Assembly: GCA_023213395.1 (NCBI GenBank)
Contig: CM041465.1
Location: 226,307,741 to 226,371,740, forward strand
Length of the DNA: 64,000 nucleotides
Source: Cycas panzhihuaensis
Lineage: Eukaryota > Cycadophyta
Reading direction: 5' to 3'
The translations under genes were made by a program, and so were the position numbers. The stretch's first letter is position 1. Each line of letters begins with the position of its first letter. This document shows positions 34,651-47,172 of the stretch, in pieces. Under the pieces are notes generated by a model that saw nothing but the letters and a program-made list of their open reading frames with translations, was not told the DNA's origin and made no database searches.

Positions 34651-36272
34651 AATAAACCTCTTTCTAAGAAATCCATTTTGGAAGCTAAAGAGTTGAAGAG
34701 AGACTTCAAAAGGTTTGTCAATAAGGGATGCAATTTTGTTTTAACCAAGCTCCTTACCACGTGGATCTCTAGTTCTCCTTGTGTCCAAGGACATCACATA
34801 GTAACTATGCATAGATTTTAGGGCACTCAATGAAATTACAACGAAAAATAAATACCTATTGCCATAAGTTGATTATTTATTAGATGAATTACATGGTGTC
34901 TGGTTCTTCATAAAGATCAACTTGGCTTCTGAATATCATCAAGTTCATGTACAAGCATTAAATACTTGGAAGACAACTTTTAATATATGATATGAATTTT
35001 TTGAATGGTTAGTTATGCCTTTTGGTATAACTAATGTTTTTGATATATTTGTGCTTATAAATGAGATTTTTGACCCTACTTAAACAATTTTGTTATCATT
35101 TATTTCGATAATATAATTGTCTTCAATTAGACTTGGACAAATCACTTACAACATGTGTGCATTGTCTTTTATACATTTCAGTTACAACTAAAGTCAAAGA
35201 AAAGGAAGTGTACTTTTAGATAAACTTCAATTATTTATTTAGGCTTTAATGTTGATGAGCATGGGATGTGAGTAGACCTAAAGATGGTTCGAGTGATTAA
35301 AGATTGGCCATCACCTATCCCTCTCATAGAGTTGCATAGCTTTTTGGGATCAAACTTTCTTCAAAAATTCATTTATATGTGCTCTAACATAGCCTATTTG
35401 TTGCATCTTTTGATAGAGAAAATTATCTTCTGTTTGAAAATAAGCTCAAACAAAATCTTTTAAAAAATTGAAGAATGATTTTTGTTTCGCAACCATTATT
35501 CAATTATAGTATTTACAAAGATATGTTAAGGAGGGAACAAATGCCTTCTAGTTTGTCATATGCACAATACTATAACAAGGATGATACCTACTTACTTATT
35601 ATTAAGAAAAAATTTCATAAGCCAAGTTGAATTATAATTCGTATTAAAAAGTGTTTTATGCTCTTCCAAGCACTCAAGTACTTATGGCACTACCTTTTTT
35701 CAAAGAAATGATAGTCCATACAAATCATCAACGATTTCAACAACCATCCCATTCTCAATTCAAAATTCAACAATGTTGATACAGAAATTGGACCTCTTAT
35801 AATAATTATATTTGGTTATCAAGTATAAATAAGGCATATTAAATAAGAGTTAAGATTTACAAATTTTCTTAATCATCCTTCAATTTATACTTTGATTTCC
35901 ATATTAGATGCTAAGTGTGTAGGATTTGAAGAATGGAAAAGGCAAATATTGAGGTGAATCAAGAACCATTATAGAATTATAACATCAAAGATGAATATTT
36001 ATACAAGATACAACATATATGTATTCTATAAGGAAGTGACATAGATCAATTATTAAAAGAAGTTCATGCTTATACTTGTAGTAAATATTTGGTGTTTCCA
36101 AAACATTCCAAAATCTTTAGAGATACTTTTATTGGCCATGGAGAGCTTTGTATGGCATTGTTTCTTATGTAGTTAATTTGAGCCATCTAATCGAAAGATT
36201 GAATTATATTAACCAAGTTTGATATTTTTTTGTTTATGGGAGTCTATTTCTACAGATTTCATTAATGGCTTA
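34651..36272 (+). pseudogene. element X reverse transcriptase, RNase H and integrase start
   Basis: Reverse transcriptase: LDELHGVWFFIKINLASEYHQVHVQ (about 34880-34955), EWLVMPFGITNVFDIF, and the active-site box YFDNIIVF at about 35106-35129, where the second catalytic Asp is Asn. Connection and RNase H traces reach about 35830. Integrase zinc-binding region: LLKEVHAYTCSKYLVFPKHSK (about 36050-36110). The core starts with WESISTDFINGLLI, ending at 36272, where the element at 36278 is inserted. Confidence 0.75.
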
Positions 36273-36277
36273 CTAAT

Positions 36278-36668
36278 TGTTAGTAATTTATACAAGTGCT
36301 CTAATATCATATAAAAAATATTACAAAAATAATATAATACCATGGTAAAGAAAGATGAAATATGGACCAATGTAGAATACAAAAGATATTAGAATAATAA
36401 TCAATCTTCATATATTGTATTATAAAATGTATATATGTATAGATAGATGTCACCTCATAGAGGTCTAATAAGATTTGATAACCTCTAACATAACATATGA
36501 GAATACATGAAGATGTGAGTTTTAACACACATTAACAATATTCACATATCAAGAACTTTTATAAGTATCCATCTCTTTAAGATAATTATATACAATATTT
36601 AAAGGATAACTAATTAAATAATTAAAATATTCATAGAATGATTATTAGATAAACATTATTTTCCAACA
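36278..36668 (-). repeat. 3' LTR of the non-autonomous element
   Basis: It begins TGTTAGTAATTTATAC and ends TTTTCCAACA on the plus strand, and aligns along its length to 39347-39802. It lacks the CA-repeat expansion of the other copy. Confidence 0.85.
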
Positions 36669-39346
36669 CTTCCTATAATGTTTAATTTTTGCTTTGTCTA
36701 TTATATTACTAAATTAACTCTCTTCTTCACTAAACTACTTTAAGTGTGCTTTCCTTTTTACTTGTTCCTCTCCTATTGTTCTTAAGAAGAAACTTGTCTT
36801 GACCTTTGCTTAGACTCATATCATTAGATTCATGATCTTACAAAGTAATCACCTTATATTAGGCAACTACATGTAACCCATCCATTTTACCAAAGCATAA
36901 GTTTTCATCAATTGATTGTTGCTAACCTCAAGTAAATTTTGCTACAATTCCTACAACCATCTACATAAGATATCCTAAACAAGAACTTATTACATGATTT
37001 CAATAAATGAAATTTATAAGTAAGGTCTAAATTTGAAGTACTTAACAATTATCACAAATGCAACTTGCATTCCATTATTGATGTGACATTTCAACATATG
37101 CACTTCTTATTTAAGTGGATTTTTATGAGTATTTTTATCTTGTTGGAATTAATATAATTGCTATTTACAAAATGTAAACTTATCTAAAGAGCAATATGAT
37201 CACATTTAAGCAATACAAAATTCTATTACAAATTTGAATGGGATTATGAAATTTCCAAATGATGTTATTTTAGGCCATAATTAACATTAACTAAGTTTTT
37301 CTCTGCATAACTAAGTGCTAATTGCTTGGGACTTTAGAATATATTTCAAATTTTATAAAATGTAATTTAATCAAATGCCAACTTTAGAAAAATAAAAATT
37401 TTGCTAAAAATTTATCTTTTTTAAAATTTTGTAGAATCATAATTTTATAACTTCGATTCCATTTTGGCAATTGGTTAGAGCAGTGAATTTTCATTTTGAT
37501 TTTATGCATTTAATGGCCTCATTCCTTGAGGTCTCTTTATAGCCATGATGACATCTATTCGGAATTAAATTTCTTAGGCATCTATAGGGTCTTTGTGTCT
37601 GGCATACCTCACGAGCTTTGTTACTTAATCATTGTGATTAGATCTAAGTTTTGTATGTGAGTTTTTGAGATTTCCATAATGATGCCTAATTACTGCTTCA
37701 ATCTAATTATTTTGGTTGCATCTATGGTTCAAATTCATTCATGTCTTACTCTATATCTCTATACCCATGATGTCCCCTTTTTTTTTATGCTCCCTTGCCT
37801 CTTTGATCATGGATTTACCTTCCAACATTTTATAACATCAATGCCTAACCACTACCTTGCATCTTTTCCACTCAACTCATGAGTGATCTTCGTAATGCTA
37901 TCTGACCACTTTTTTATGGCCCATAATAACTTTGAAGCACCTAACCACCATATGCATTTAAGTCTTAACTAAGATTTAATTGACTTTTTTACTTTGGCAT
38001 TTGGCCCATTGCATCTCCCTTTAAATTCTTAGTTGTCATTATGTCATATGGTCCTAATTCGCAAGGGTCATTCAGGTCAGCATTTTAAATTTCTAACTCT
38101 TAAATACTAATGTCCTTATTCATCTCCTTAATGTCTAAACCCAAATAAGTTTAGAGTCTCTTTATTATTCATCTTAAATTTATATAAGTATCTACCCAAC
38201 TTGGGCCTATGGCCTTATCTTCATTTTTAACACTTTTAGTTATAGATCTCCATTCATGGGTTTGCTTGTGATTATAATGCCTCCTCTTCTTGAGCATTTA
38301 GCTTCATAGACGCCTTCTCCAATATTATACAATTGGGACACTCAGGCATGCCTACCAATAAATTTCATATTGCTTGGTTTTTAGGGACTTGTAAATGTCC
38401 TTCTGTGAGCCACTGTCATTACTTCACCTACCTCTATTTTTCTTTAATGTTCAAATTTCTTAAACTAGCAACTTAATTATTTCAACTTTCATAAACATCT
38501 CAGCAAAATTATTCTTGATGGACCTCTTTGAGTCTACTTTATGGGTTTCATTTAGTAAATAACACAATATTTACCCACAACTAATCATCATCATAGTGTG
38601 TTTAGTCTTGCATCTATGATCTTCTTAAATGAACTAGTAGGATTCATTCCTAACTAATGTGGGGTACTCATCAATTGTAGGTCTTATGACCTTAATTCAT
38701 ACTTGTAACTATAACTTTCTCAACTTCCCTTTATTCCCTTAGGAAGAAAAAAAACAAGAACACTTCAAATAATTGAGTATGTGGACCTAACTTTAAAATC
38801 ACTATATGCTATATATAAGCATGCCACATCTATAAACATTATTCTATTAAATAAATTCCAAGAATTATCTCATCATATATTTGACATCCCAACATTAAAG
38901 CTCACCTAATCCACACTTGTTTATCATATTAGGCATAATATCTACAAATAGGTTTCATTGAAACATTTCTAAGCAAATATAATTGATGCATCTATAAGAT
39001 ACCTAGTGTATAAAATTTTTCCAACTATCAAAGGACTTCATCGTGGATACAATACTTAAAATTTTCACACTAATTGATCTCTATTTATCTCTATTAATTA
39101 CTCTAAAGAAATCCATTATATTTAATAATCAAATAAACCATTCCATAATTTATCTATGATATCCTTATAGTTTGCAACTATCACTGAGTTATATAGATAG
39201 TTAATCATTGTATTTATCACCTTATAGGATGCATTCTAGATATAAGGCTTATCATGCTTATAAATAAAACTCTAGTAAAAGTTAAACCATTAGCTTTAGC
39301 AATCAAGCCACATGATTTAAAGATCATAACATTTGCTCTAATAGAA
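36669..39346 (-). other. interior of the non-autonomous element, no coding recognised
   Basis: I checked both strands for gag, protease, RT and integrase motifs and found none. ATAGGAAG on the minus strand just beyond 36668 could be a short polypurine tract. It may be a large non-autonomous derivative mobilised by a related element, or an element decayed past recognition. Confidence 0.5.
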
Positions 39347-39502
39347 TGTTAGAATATTATATATGTGCTATAATACCATGTTAAAATTATTATAAAGAAA
39401 TTAAGATATTATGATAAAGAAAGGTGAATATATATCATTATAAAGTATAAAAGATATTTGGGGAAGATTAATCTTCATTTATTATATTAGAAAAGGTACA
39501 CA

Positions 39503-39581
<79 letters not shown>

Positions 39582-39802
39582 GTCACCTTATAGAGGTTTA
39601 ATAAGATTGGATGACTTCTAGCATAACTTATAAGAATACATGAAGATGTGAGCTTTAACATGTATTTTAATAATGCTCATATATTAAGAATCTTTATAAG
39701 TGTGCACCCCTTTAAATAACTATGCATAGCATTTGAGGGATAACTAATTAAATAATTATAACATTCATAGACCAACCATAGTTTAAACATTATTTTCTAA
39801 CA
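39347..39802 (-). repeat. 5' LTR of the non-autonomous element with CA expansion
   Basis: It starts TGTTAGAATATTATATATG and ends TTTTCTAACA. It differs from the other LTR mainly by a CA microsatellite of about 75 bases. Confidence 0.85.
39497..39574. repeat. (CA)n microsatellite
   Basis: This is a nearly pure AC/CA dinucleotide run with one interruption (ACATACAC) near its start, followed by TATATATG. It is absent from the partner LTR at 36.3-36.7 kb, which has a short TATATGTATAG stretch there. Confidence 0.95.
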
Positions 39803-39905
39803 CTAATGATATAGTAGAAACTTGATTACATATTTTTTATTATTTACAAATTCTCTTAGTAGTGTTCATTCCATACAATACATCGATTAATGTACTTTAC
39901 TATTG
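39803..39905 (+). pseudogene. element X integrase fragment
   Basis: After the CTAAT duplication the integrase core appears to resume: a frame reads DYIFFIIYKFS, which fits the DSIFVVVDRFSK-type strand after the first catalytic Asp. About 100 bp later the sequence changes to the LTR that ends at 40125. Short and diverged, so the call rests on context. Confidence 0.45.
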
Positions 39906-40125
39906 GAATATTGATACTGCACATTTGATTTGTCCCACATGCAAGTGGGTCCTACTCTTCCATCATGACTTGTATTATAAATACACAATATAGTGTATCA
40001 TATTGAAGGTTGTTATAAGGATGTTTTGTTAATATAATTTGAGGTGCCTTAAGAGTACCATTCGATCTTGTGGAGGTGTGTTTCATTCTGTTTGAGAGAT
40101 TGTTTGTCCAGGTTGATTTCCAACA
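39906..40125 (+). repeat. solitary 5' LTR end of an otherwise missing element
   Basis: The LTR is recognised by its end, TTTCCAACA, followed at once by a strong primer site. GTATTATAAATACACAAT near 39972 is a TATA box, and TGTGTTTCATTCTGTTTG precedes the end. The start near 39906 is estimated. No partner LTR was found in the window. Confidence 0.55.
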
Positions 40126-40140
40126 TGGTATCAGGGCGCC
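40126..40140 (+). promoter_or_regulatory. primer binding site TGGTATCAGGGCGCC
   Basis: It is a close match to the plant tRNA-Met primer site, directly after the LTR end at 40125. It shows the element read rightward. The next 600 bp look like leader; no gag is seen. Confidence 0.7.
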
Positions 40141-41199
40141 TAGGTTGAGAGAGGTGTTTTTGTTCAGTATTAGAGCAATGATTTGGGAGGTGCCATAACG
40201 TTGAAATTTCTGAAAAGTAATAGCGAAATTGAGACGAAATAGCTCATTCTGTAAAATTTGAGTGGTTGCACTATAGATTTTGGGGTGAAAGTGCAAAAAT
40301 TGCAGCAGAATTAATTTTGGCTTACATTTTTTTTGTCGTCGTAATTTTGGGACAGATCTACAACTTCAACTTCAAAGAGTTATAACTTTAGCTACAGGTA
40401 TCCAAATGACCTCAACTTTTCTTAATTATGTACGTTTTTGAATTCTCTTTCTAATGGAAGTGGTTTGAGGTTCATCAAAGTTCAGAATAAAAAGTTATTA
40501 TTAGTTTATCAGAAGGTACTATTACAACTCCTAGAAACCCTAATTGTGAAATTCTTAAAAGGAGCATAACTTTTTATCTAGATATCAGAATTCAATTTCG
40601 TCTAAACCATTGAAATCGTATTTTAGAGGTCATCATTTTCATCCATACTTTATGTATTTTTGAGTTATATATATTTTTTTTCAGAAATAAGTTTTTGGGA
40701 ATTTAAGGGTTTCATATTGATATGGTGACATGAATGAGGCAACGGTAATGAAGTGATTGTTTGAAGCTCTCTTACGTATGTGGTGCATGGGAGAGTATTA
40801 TTATAATATGAGATGATATTAAGTCATATTGATGTGAATATATTTATCACTCTATTAGTGATTTGAGATGCATGATGGTGATTGTTTAATGATAGTTTGA
40901 GTGCTTTCTTATATGTGTTTGTATGAGAGAGCTATTGTGACGATGGCATAGTATGGTAATGAAGCAATAGTACATGTGTTTGCATGAATGAGTTGGATGG
41001 AATATGATAATTAAGTGTTCCATGGAATGTGATTTACGTGAAGGGACTTGATGGGAATAACAAAGCTAATTTGAGGGTAAGAAAGATAATGATTTGAGGC
41101 AATGAGGTACTTATTGCATGTGAGGTTACATGACAAGATTATATATATATGATTAAGAAGAAGAGTACTTTGCACTCCCAAGCAAAATGGGTCACTTAA
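40141..41199. other. gene-free stretch with an imperfect duplication
   Basis: Leader-like sequence of the solitary element reaches about 40720. At 40755-40800 and 40885-40935 two related segments occur (TTTGAAGCTCTCTTACGTATG and TTTGAGTGCTTTCTTATATG, each followed by GCATGGGAGAG or GTATGAGAGAG). No coding is supported. Confidence 0.4.
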
Positions 41200-42490
41200 A
41201 CTAAATTGAAGTAGGATTTTCCTCATCTTTATGGATTTGAAAAATTAAAATAATTTCCTTCTAAGTTAGGAGGAATTAATAAATATTAATTAGTTAAAAA
41301 ACCATAAATATTGTAATTAGTTATATATATTAATTAATAATCAATTCTTCTATCAATAGGAAATAGTCATTTTGTTTATCAATATAAAATAAGCACTTTT
41401 TCCATGAATATAAAAATAGATATGAGAAGAAGACAGCCACCTATTACATATGCCAATGGAAGAGATTGCATTGATGTAATTCATGTTCCCATTGAGTGTC
41501 CCTTGAAGAGAAGATTCCAATAGAATTTTCAAGAGAGGAGGAGAAGATAATCAAGTTAGTTATTTTTCTTTTCTATGGATTTAGTAATATCTTTGGAAAT
41601 ATTTCTTTTCCCTTTTATTTTCTAAATTAAAGGAGAATATCAAGATCATACAAGCCTATACAATATCATCTCAACTCTTTTATTGTCTATGATTATATCA
41701 TATATCTCTTTGATGAGATAAATTTAATATTGTTTGGATTTAGTCATAGTTCCTATTAAAGTTGTTAAATTTTCTATAGTGACTTATATGAAAGTGTGTA
41801 ATTAAGAAGGATATAATATAATCACATAATTAATTAAGTCTATCATGAATTCAATAAATGAAAAGGATAAGTGTATAAGAGTTAATAATACAAACATCAT
41901 ATGTATACCATGTTTAACATGAAAAATACATAAATGGGAAAAGCCACCTCCTCATGTTTATGAGATTTTATATTAAGAAGAATAATCAAATATCCACATG
42001 GTGAGTCATCCTAGCCTTACTAGGAGGATTAGGTGATCTAATTTTATTTACAATAAATATTACTTTTATATAATATGTAATCTCATCAACAACCAATCAC
42101 ATTTTGTAGTTATATCAACCAATATGATCATATGTGTGGGAACATTTCATATTGACCAATGATAACCATGGCACACTAATTAAACATTACATCAATATTG
42201 GTGAAAACCAATATTCTAATAAAAACAAGTCTAGTTACTTTAGTTTTCATCATAAACATATACATCAAATATAGTTATGTTGATTCATTTTAAATATATG
42301 TTAGTTTTATGATAGTTTCACTTATTCAATTTCTCTTTCATCAAATTTATTTGAGTTAGTTGAGATATATTATTTTAAAGTGATATCATTATTTATTTCT
42401 ATATTATATTTGATTATATCTACTAAACTATAAATGCTTGACCTATGAATATTGCATACACACTTCTTAAGTGGTTTGTGATATATCGTA
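41200..42490 (+). repeat. right LTR of element X (approximate)
   Basis: It is related to 13.1-13.85 kb in the same orientation and order, with an extra stretch of about 500 bp at 41.78-42.29 kb that the left copy lacks. Ends are approximate. What follows (TAATAGAGATTAAGG) faintly resembles the region after the left copy, so this could be a second 5' LTR of the same family. Confidence 0.45.
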
Positions 42491-43529
42491 ATAGAGATTA
42501 AGGTCATAGGTATGTCCAAATAGTAGATCAAGACTAATGAGAAGATATATAACAGATAGATAATATATATGTTTTTAATTAATTTCAATATGTAGAGTTT
42601 CAGATGTAGGATTTTGATGTTTATGTAGGTATATAGAGGGTGTTGGTTGCCTAATAATTAAAGGAAGATAGAATACCATAAGGACAAGTAGTGTAATAAA
42701 CATTAAAGGTGCTAAAATTAAAGGTATATGAAGGAGAGACTTAGAAATCCTTAAAAGCTCAATAAACAAAAGTAGGAAAAAAAGCCTTACAAGATGAAAG
42801 ACCTCAAAAGATAAAAGGTAAACTCACACTAAAAGTGAAAGCTGACTATAATTAATAGTGACATATAAACACCTATAGGTTGTGCTTGTTACGGGTTATT
42901 ATATTGGAAAAATTAATTAGTGAGCTCTAGAGGAGTAATATCATGAGGAAGCTCTCTTTCTAAAAAGGCATTAAAGTCATTGTGACTCTCTTACATGTAG
43001 ATTAGTTGATGATAAGACTTATTTTAATTGTAAATGTTTATAATAATATTATCATTTATTGTCTTCATTTACTACAAGGACTTTGATATTTAAATTTATA
43101 TTATTATTCATAAGAATTTTGGTTATCTATTTTCTTTTGAATTATTGCACCATTTAAAGCTTGCTTGGTGGTGTTATTGGTATTTTTAAGAGGTATAGAT
43201 CCAATAAACTTAGAGATCAGTAACTTGTTCTCAGACTCTAAAAAGAACAACTAGTAAGTAGGATATATAGATAGAAGAATATTAGCATAATAAATCCATA
43301 CTCTTATTTTTCAGGATTGAAGGTAGACTAGATGAGGTAGACTAGGGCCATTTTGTTAAACTTTTTCACAAACTCCTTAAGATAGTAGATGTGATAGATG
43401 TAAGATTTAGTGGTATAACAAAAGAAGATTGCTCTAAATATAACATAAAAGAGGGACTATCTAAGACCAAGAGTTGAAAAATAGGTGAAAAGAGTAAAAT
43501 GCTCACCCTTAAGTTATAATGGTTTATAA
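42491..43529. other. gene-free stretch
   Basis: No gene, terminus or repeat is supported. Minus frames 42588-42370 and 42769-42575 are hydrophobic chance frames. Confidence 0.5.
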
Positions 43530-43795
43530 AACATTATGTTTGTAATATCTAATAATGACCCTTTTTGATGTACACTTGTAATTCATATGTACATTTATAA
43601 CTCTTTTGATATATATATGTAACTCTCAAATATTTTACTTTTAGAATACGATATATTATAAATATGACAATAATAAATAATAGGAGGTATAGAACCTTAT
43701 TTATAAGAAATGTTATTGTTCATGTGTGTTAATTCACATTGTTCATTTTTAGTCTTGTATTTGAATTTTCTTAAGGGATTTAGAGTTATATAACA
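43530..43795 (+). repeat. LTR end of another element (approximate start)
   Basis: The end GTTATATAACA is followed by a primer site. GATATATTATAAATATGAC near 43660 could be the TATA region. No partner LTR was found. The element's interior is interrupted by Copia-2 at 45057. Confidence 0.45.
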
Positions 43796-43797
43796 TA

Positions 43798-43809
43798 TGG
43801 TGTTAGAGC
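43798..43809 (+). promoter_or_regulatory. primer binding site TGGTGTTAGAGC
   Basis: It is one base from the common plant form TGGTATTAGAGC and lies two bases after an AACA LTR end. Confidence 0.6.
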
Positions 43810-45051
43810 TAGAATGAACCTAACTTCACCCGTGCAAGTTTTATAGTTTTGTTTGATTATTTGAGGACATTAAATTTATCACCATTTGGGCATAGGCAAT
43901 ACCTAATTTTTCTATGTGTCATCATAGATCTTTATGTTCTAAAGATAATAATGATAATCTTGAATCATGATAAGTAGCAAAATAGAGAATTGTAGTGAGA
44001 AAATTGAGAGGATTTAAATTTATGAAGAATGTTTATAGTTGCATATAGATGGTTTAAAGACTCTAAGGTTGAAATATAAGCTTATAGATCTCAAGGAGAG
44101 TTGACTGGAGCCAAGAAGGCCCAACACTAACAAGATTCTAAGTTATTATGGTTGAGAGAGACATGATACAAGCATGAGAACTCATAGATTCAATCTCATT
44201 AATTTATCAATACGTTAATATTTTCATGTTAAATTTTTTATTTGAAGGATTTTAAAACTGAAATTTTCTTATGAGGTCCATTTGTAGTAACATGTCCCTT
44301 TTTAAGGGTTCAAAGAAATTCTTCAGGTTCTTTCCACATAACTTTGATTGAGTTAAAAACTTACTAGCTACTTCTCATTGCCAAAGCATTCTTACACATG
44401 AAATTTCACGAGATTTCACTACATATTAAAGGAGAATTTATCAGTTGCTTATACAAAGCTCTATTAAAAATCATTCCAAAGAAATGATCAAGTATCTCCA
44501 TTAGAGATAAAAATTTAACATCAACTTATCATTGTTTGTGAAACCCTCCCCTAAGATTTAGTGGCCAAAGGACTTTAAATAATGGAGAAATAAAAAAATG
44601 AGTAGTGGTAGTTGTGTGAGTTTAATTTAGTGTTGGGTAGCTTAAAATTCAAAACTTTTATGGATTTGTGACCCTGAGACCCTTGCTACAAGTCATCTAA
44701 TTATATGTATAATCTCTTTTGGTGAAAATTTATGAGATTTCATGGAAAAAATGGATCACATATAGCAGTGCCATCGATGGAGAGAATGCAACATATTTTA
44801 TTTTTCCATTAAAAGAAAAAGTCTAATTTTATTAGTTAAATTAAATTATTTTTAATAAAGTTTGAAGTTAACCCCTTAGATTTTAAGTTTGTGATAAGAT
44901 ATAGTCAGGAGCCTAACTCAACAAAAAAGGGCTAGACTTTATTTTTTAACCTTTTAAAGACTTTTTCACCTATTTTGACAGTTATTTAGTAGTATGGTTA
45001 ATTGTAACATTATATGAACATTACGGATAACATCATGTTCATATAATACTT
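43810..45051 (+). other. leader-like stretch, no gene seen
   Basis: It lies downstream of the primer site at 43798 and upstream of Copia-2. No gag motif is recognisable in any frame. Confidence 0.4.
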
Positions 45052-45056
45052 GTTAT

Positions 45057-45360
45057 TATTAGCTATAATGTTCCTTTATTTTATTACTAAGTGTGCATGT
45101 CGCATTAGAATGTTGCAGGATGACCAACAACTAACATCAATCAACTTAACCGTTAGGTATGTATTATTTTATAATTTATTTTAAATGGTATTTTTAAATA
45201 CCGAAGTCAGTTGATGGTGGGCTTGCCCAACATCCCAACTATTTATATAGGCCTTCTTAGGCCAATGGCATTTCTTAACACTGCCTACTATATACAAACT
45301 TTTGATTATTCATAATGCATACCTTATAGTCCTATGTTATACTCTACCCTCATGCCTTTA
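45057..45360 (+). repeat. 5' LTR of Copia-2, 304 bp
   Basis: It starts TATTAGCTATAATG (TG decayed to TA) and ends CATGCCTTTA. TATTTATATAGG at 45240-45251 is the TATA box, and GGCC-TTCTTA-GGCC at 45250-45263 is a small hairpin kept in similar form in the 3' copy. Confidence 0.9.
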
Positions 45361-45362
45361 AT

Positions 45363-45374
45363 TGGTATTAGAGC
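45363..45374 (+). promoter_or_regulatory. primer binding site TGGTATTAGAGC of Copia-2
   Basis: A textbook plant Copia primer site complementary to the 3' end of initiator tRNA-Met, two bases after the LTR end. Confidence 0.85.
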
Positions 45375-47060
45375 TCATTATTTTAGACCTACAGAGTATC
45401 ACAACAATCTATCGTTGATATGTTTCAAAAATTTTCCCATATTTTTAATAGTTTTATATAGTTTTCATATTAATATTGCTCATACAATCATGATATTGCA
45501 TTATTACTTCGTATACTCCATCTATTGACTGTTCTTTTAGCATTTATAATCATTTGCAGCCTAGAGGTGATTTGTAAGAGATTTACTAAGGGAACCACAT
45601 TGCAGCGTAGTCTATTTACGCTAATATCAACATATATCATATATTTTATATCCTAAAATCATTTTATATAGTCCACGCTAAATTTTTTATATAAATATTA
45701 TTATTCATATTATTTTTCTATCTATGTGCATCATGTACTTTGTACAGTCTATGTGGCATTTTTTGGATTTGCTAACTAATAAATTTTTATAGATATATTA
45801 ATTATATGTATCCCAACATCAATCTAAAGTAGATTCACTAAGTTTTTAGAAGATTTTTTCAATTAATTTCATCGTTTTTTCTCAGTTTCAAGTTTAACCA
45901 TCTCGCTGAACTTCGGTGGACTATTGCACTTCAATGGAAGGATGAAACATGAGCATATGGCTACTCATTCTGATCCTCTCTAAGTTTGATATGCTGTAGA
46001 GAAGACAACTCATCATTTCATTGCCCTATTAAAGAGAAATATCACTTCAAAGAACCATTACTCTTGTAGTTTTATAAAAACCTGTTGCCTATCCAATATT
46101 CTTTCCAAGTTTTATTATATTTTAAAGTTATTTTCTCTCAAAATATTTTTGTAGATTTGGGTGCCCAACCTCTACTGACCTAATCAATCAATTTTTGGGT
46201 GATTTAGTGACTTATTTCAATTAATTTAATTGATCAATCAGTCTTTAAAAGTTGCATAGACCTGCGTGTCTTTATTTTTTATTTAAAAATTTTGATTTTT
46301 ATATAAAGGTCATGAAAATTTTAATTAGATTTAATGAATTTTAAAGTTTAGCCCCCCTTACCCTTTAGTCGATGGTTATTTTGAAGCTCTATATGACTCT
46401 ATTCTATTGAAAAATGTGTGGTTCTCAAATTTAATTAAGTTGTATTTCATAATTTTGGTTTTTAAGAGATTAATCCAAATTTAATAATTTTTAGATTCCA
46501 TAGCCTCTTTCGTACCCACTAAGTGGTCACATGCAGTAAACTAGTGACCGAAGGCCAATTTGTTAAGGGGCTTAAGGACCCCTCCTTTTGTTTTTTATCC
46601 ATAATGAGGTGTATATACTATTTTCTTACTATGTTTTAAACTAGGAGTTTGTTTTTCGAATGATTTAAACCATTGAAAAGCCCACTCAGAGCTCTACATT
46701 TTAGAAATAATTTGAAATTATTTTATAGGTCTTTTAAGCTGCTAAAGTTGACCAATATAATTAGTCATTATTTGAGCATTTCTTATTATTTTTAAAGTAA
46801 TTTTTTAAATTTATTTGAGGATATTAATAATATGTTATAGCATTAACTATTGATAGTATTTTTTAGTTTATTATCTAAGCTTATAAATATTTTTTAGCTA
46901 ATTTGGTATAGGTTTATTTTTAAAAGAGAAGTAAATAATTTGGGTTAATTTATTATAAACAAAGAGTATTCTAAACCCTTTTACCATTTTAATTTATTTC
47001 ATTTAATGCTATTTGACTTATTTACATTTCATTTGAAGTTGGTTTCATTCATTTCATTAC

Positions 47061-47172
<112 letters not shown>

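Larger units (their letters stand above)
36278..39802 (-). mobile_element. non-autonomous LTR element, TSD CTAAT
   Basis: It is 3.5 kb, with LTRs at 36278-36668 (391 bp) and 39347-39802 (456 bp), flanked by a perfect CTAAT duplication at 36273-36277 and 39803-39807. The primer site GCTCTAATAGAA (plus strand, 39335-39346) resembles the reverse complement of the tRNA-Met site, so the element reads leftward. The 2.7-kb interior has no gag or pol I can recognise on either strand; frames at 37679-37882 and 36528-36307 are chance or lie within the LTR. Confidence 0.85.
13100..42490 (+). mobile_element. element X, old Ty3 retrotransposon split by nested insertions
   Basis: I infer one plus-strand Ty3 element from related blocks in the same orientation at both ends (13.1-13.85 kb and 41.2-42.5 kb), a primer-site-like sequence right after the first block, and plus-strand Ty3 gag, protease, reverse transcriptase and integrase remnants at 33.2-36.3 and 39.8-39.9 kb. 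Insertions account for the rest: Copia-1, Copia-3 (with Ty3-E and a SINE inside), the element at 36278-39802, and an LTR ending at 40125. Two of these have exact 5-bp target duplications. The outer boundaries are approximate and I found no target duplication for X itself. The end blocks are diverged and could belong to two elements of the same family instead. Confidence 0.5.

Noticed and set aside
37470-37500. A-box-like TGGCAATTGGTTAGAGCAGTG
   Set aside because: No B box at the right distance and no tRNA fold, so not called a tRNA or SINE.
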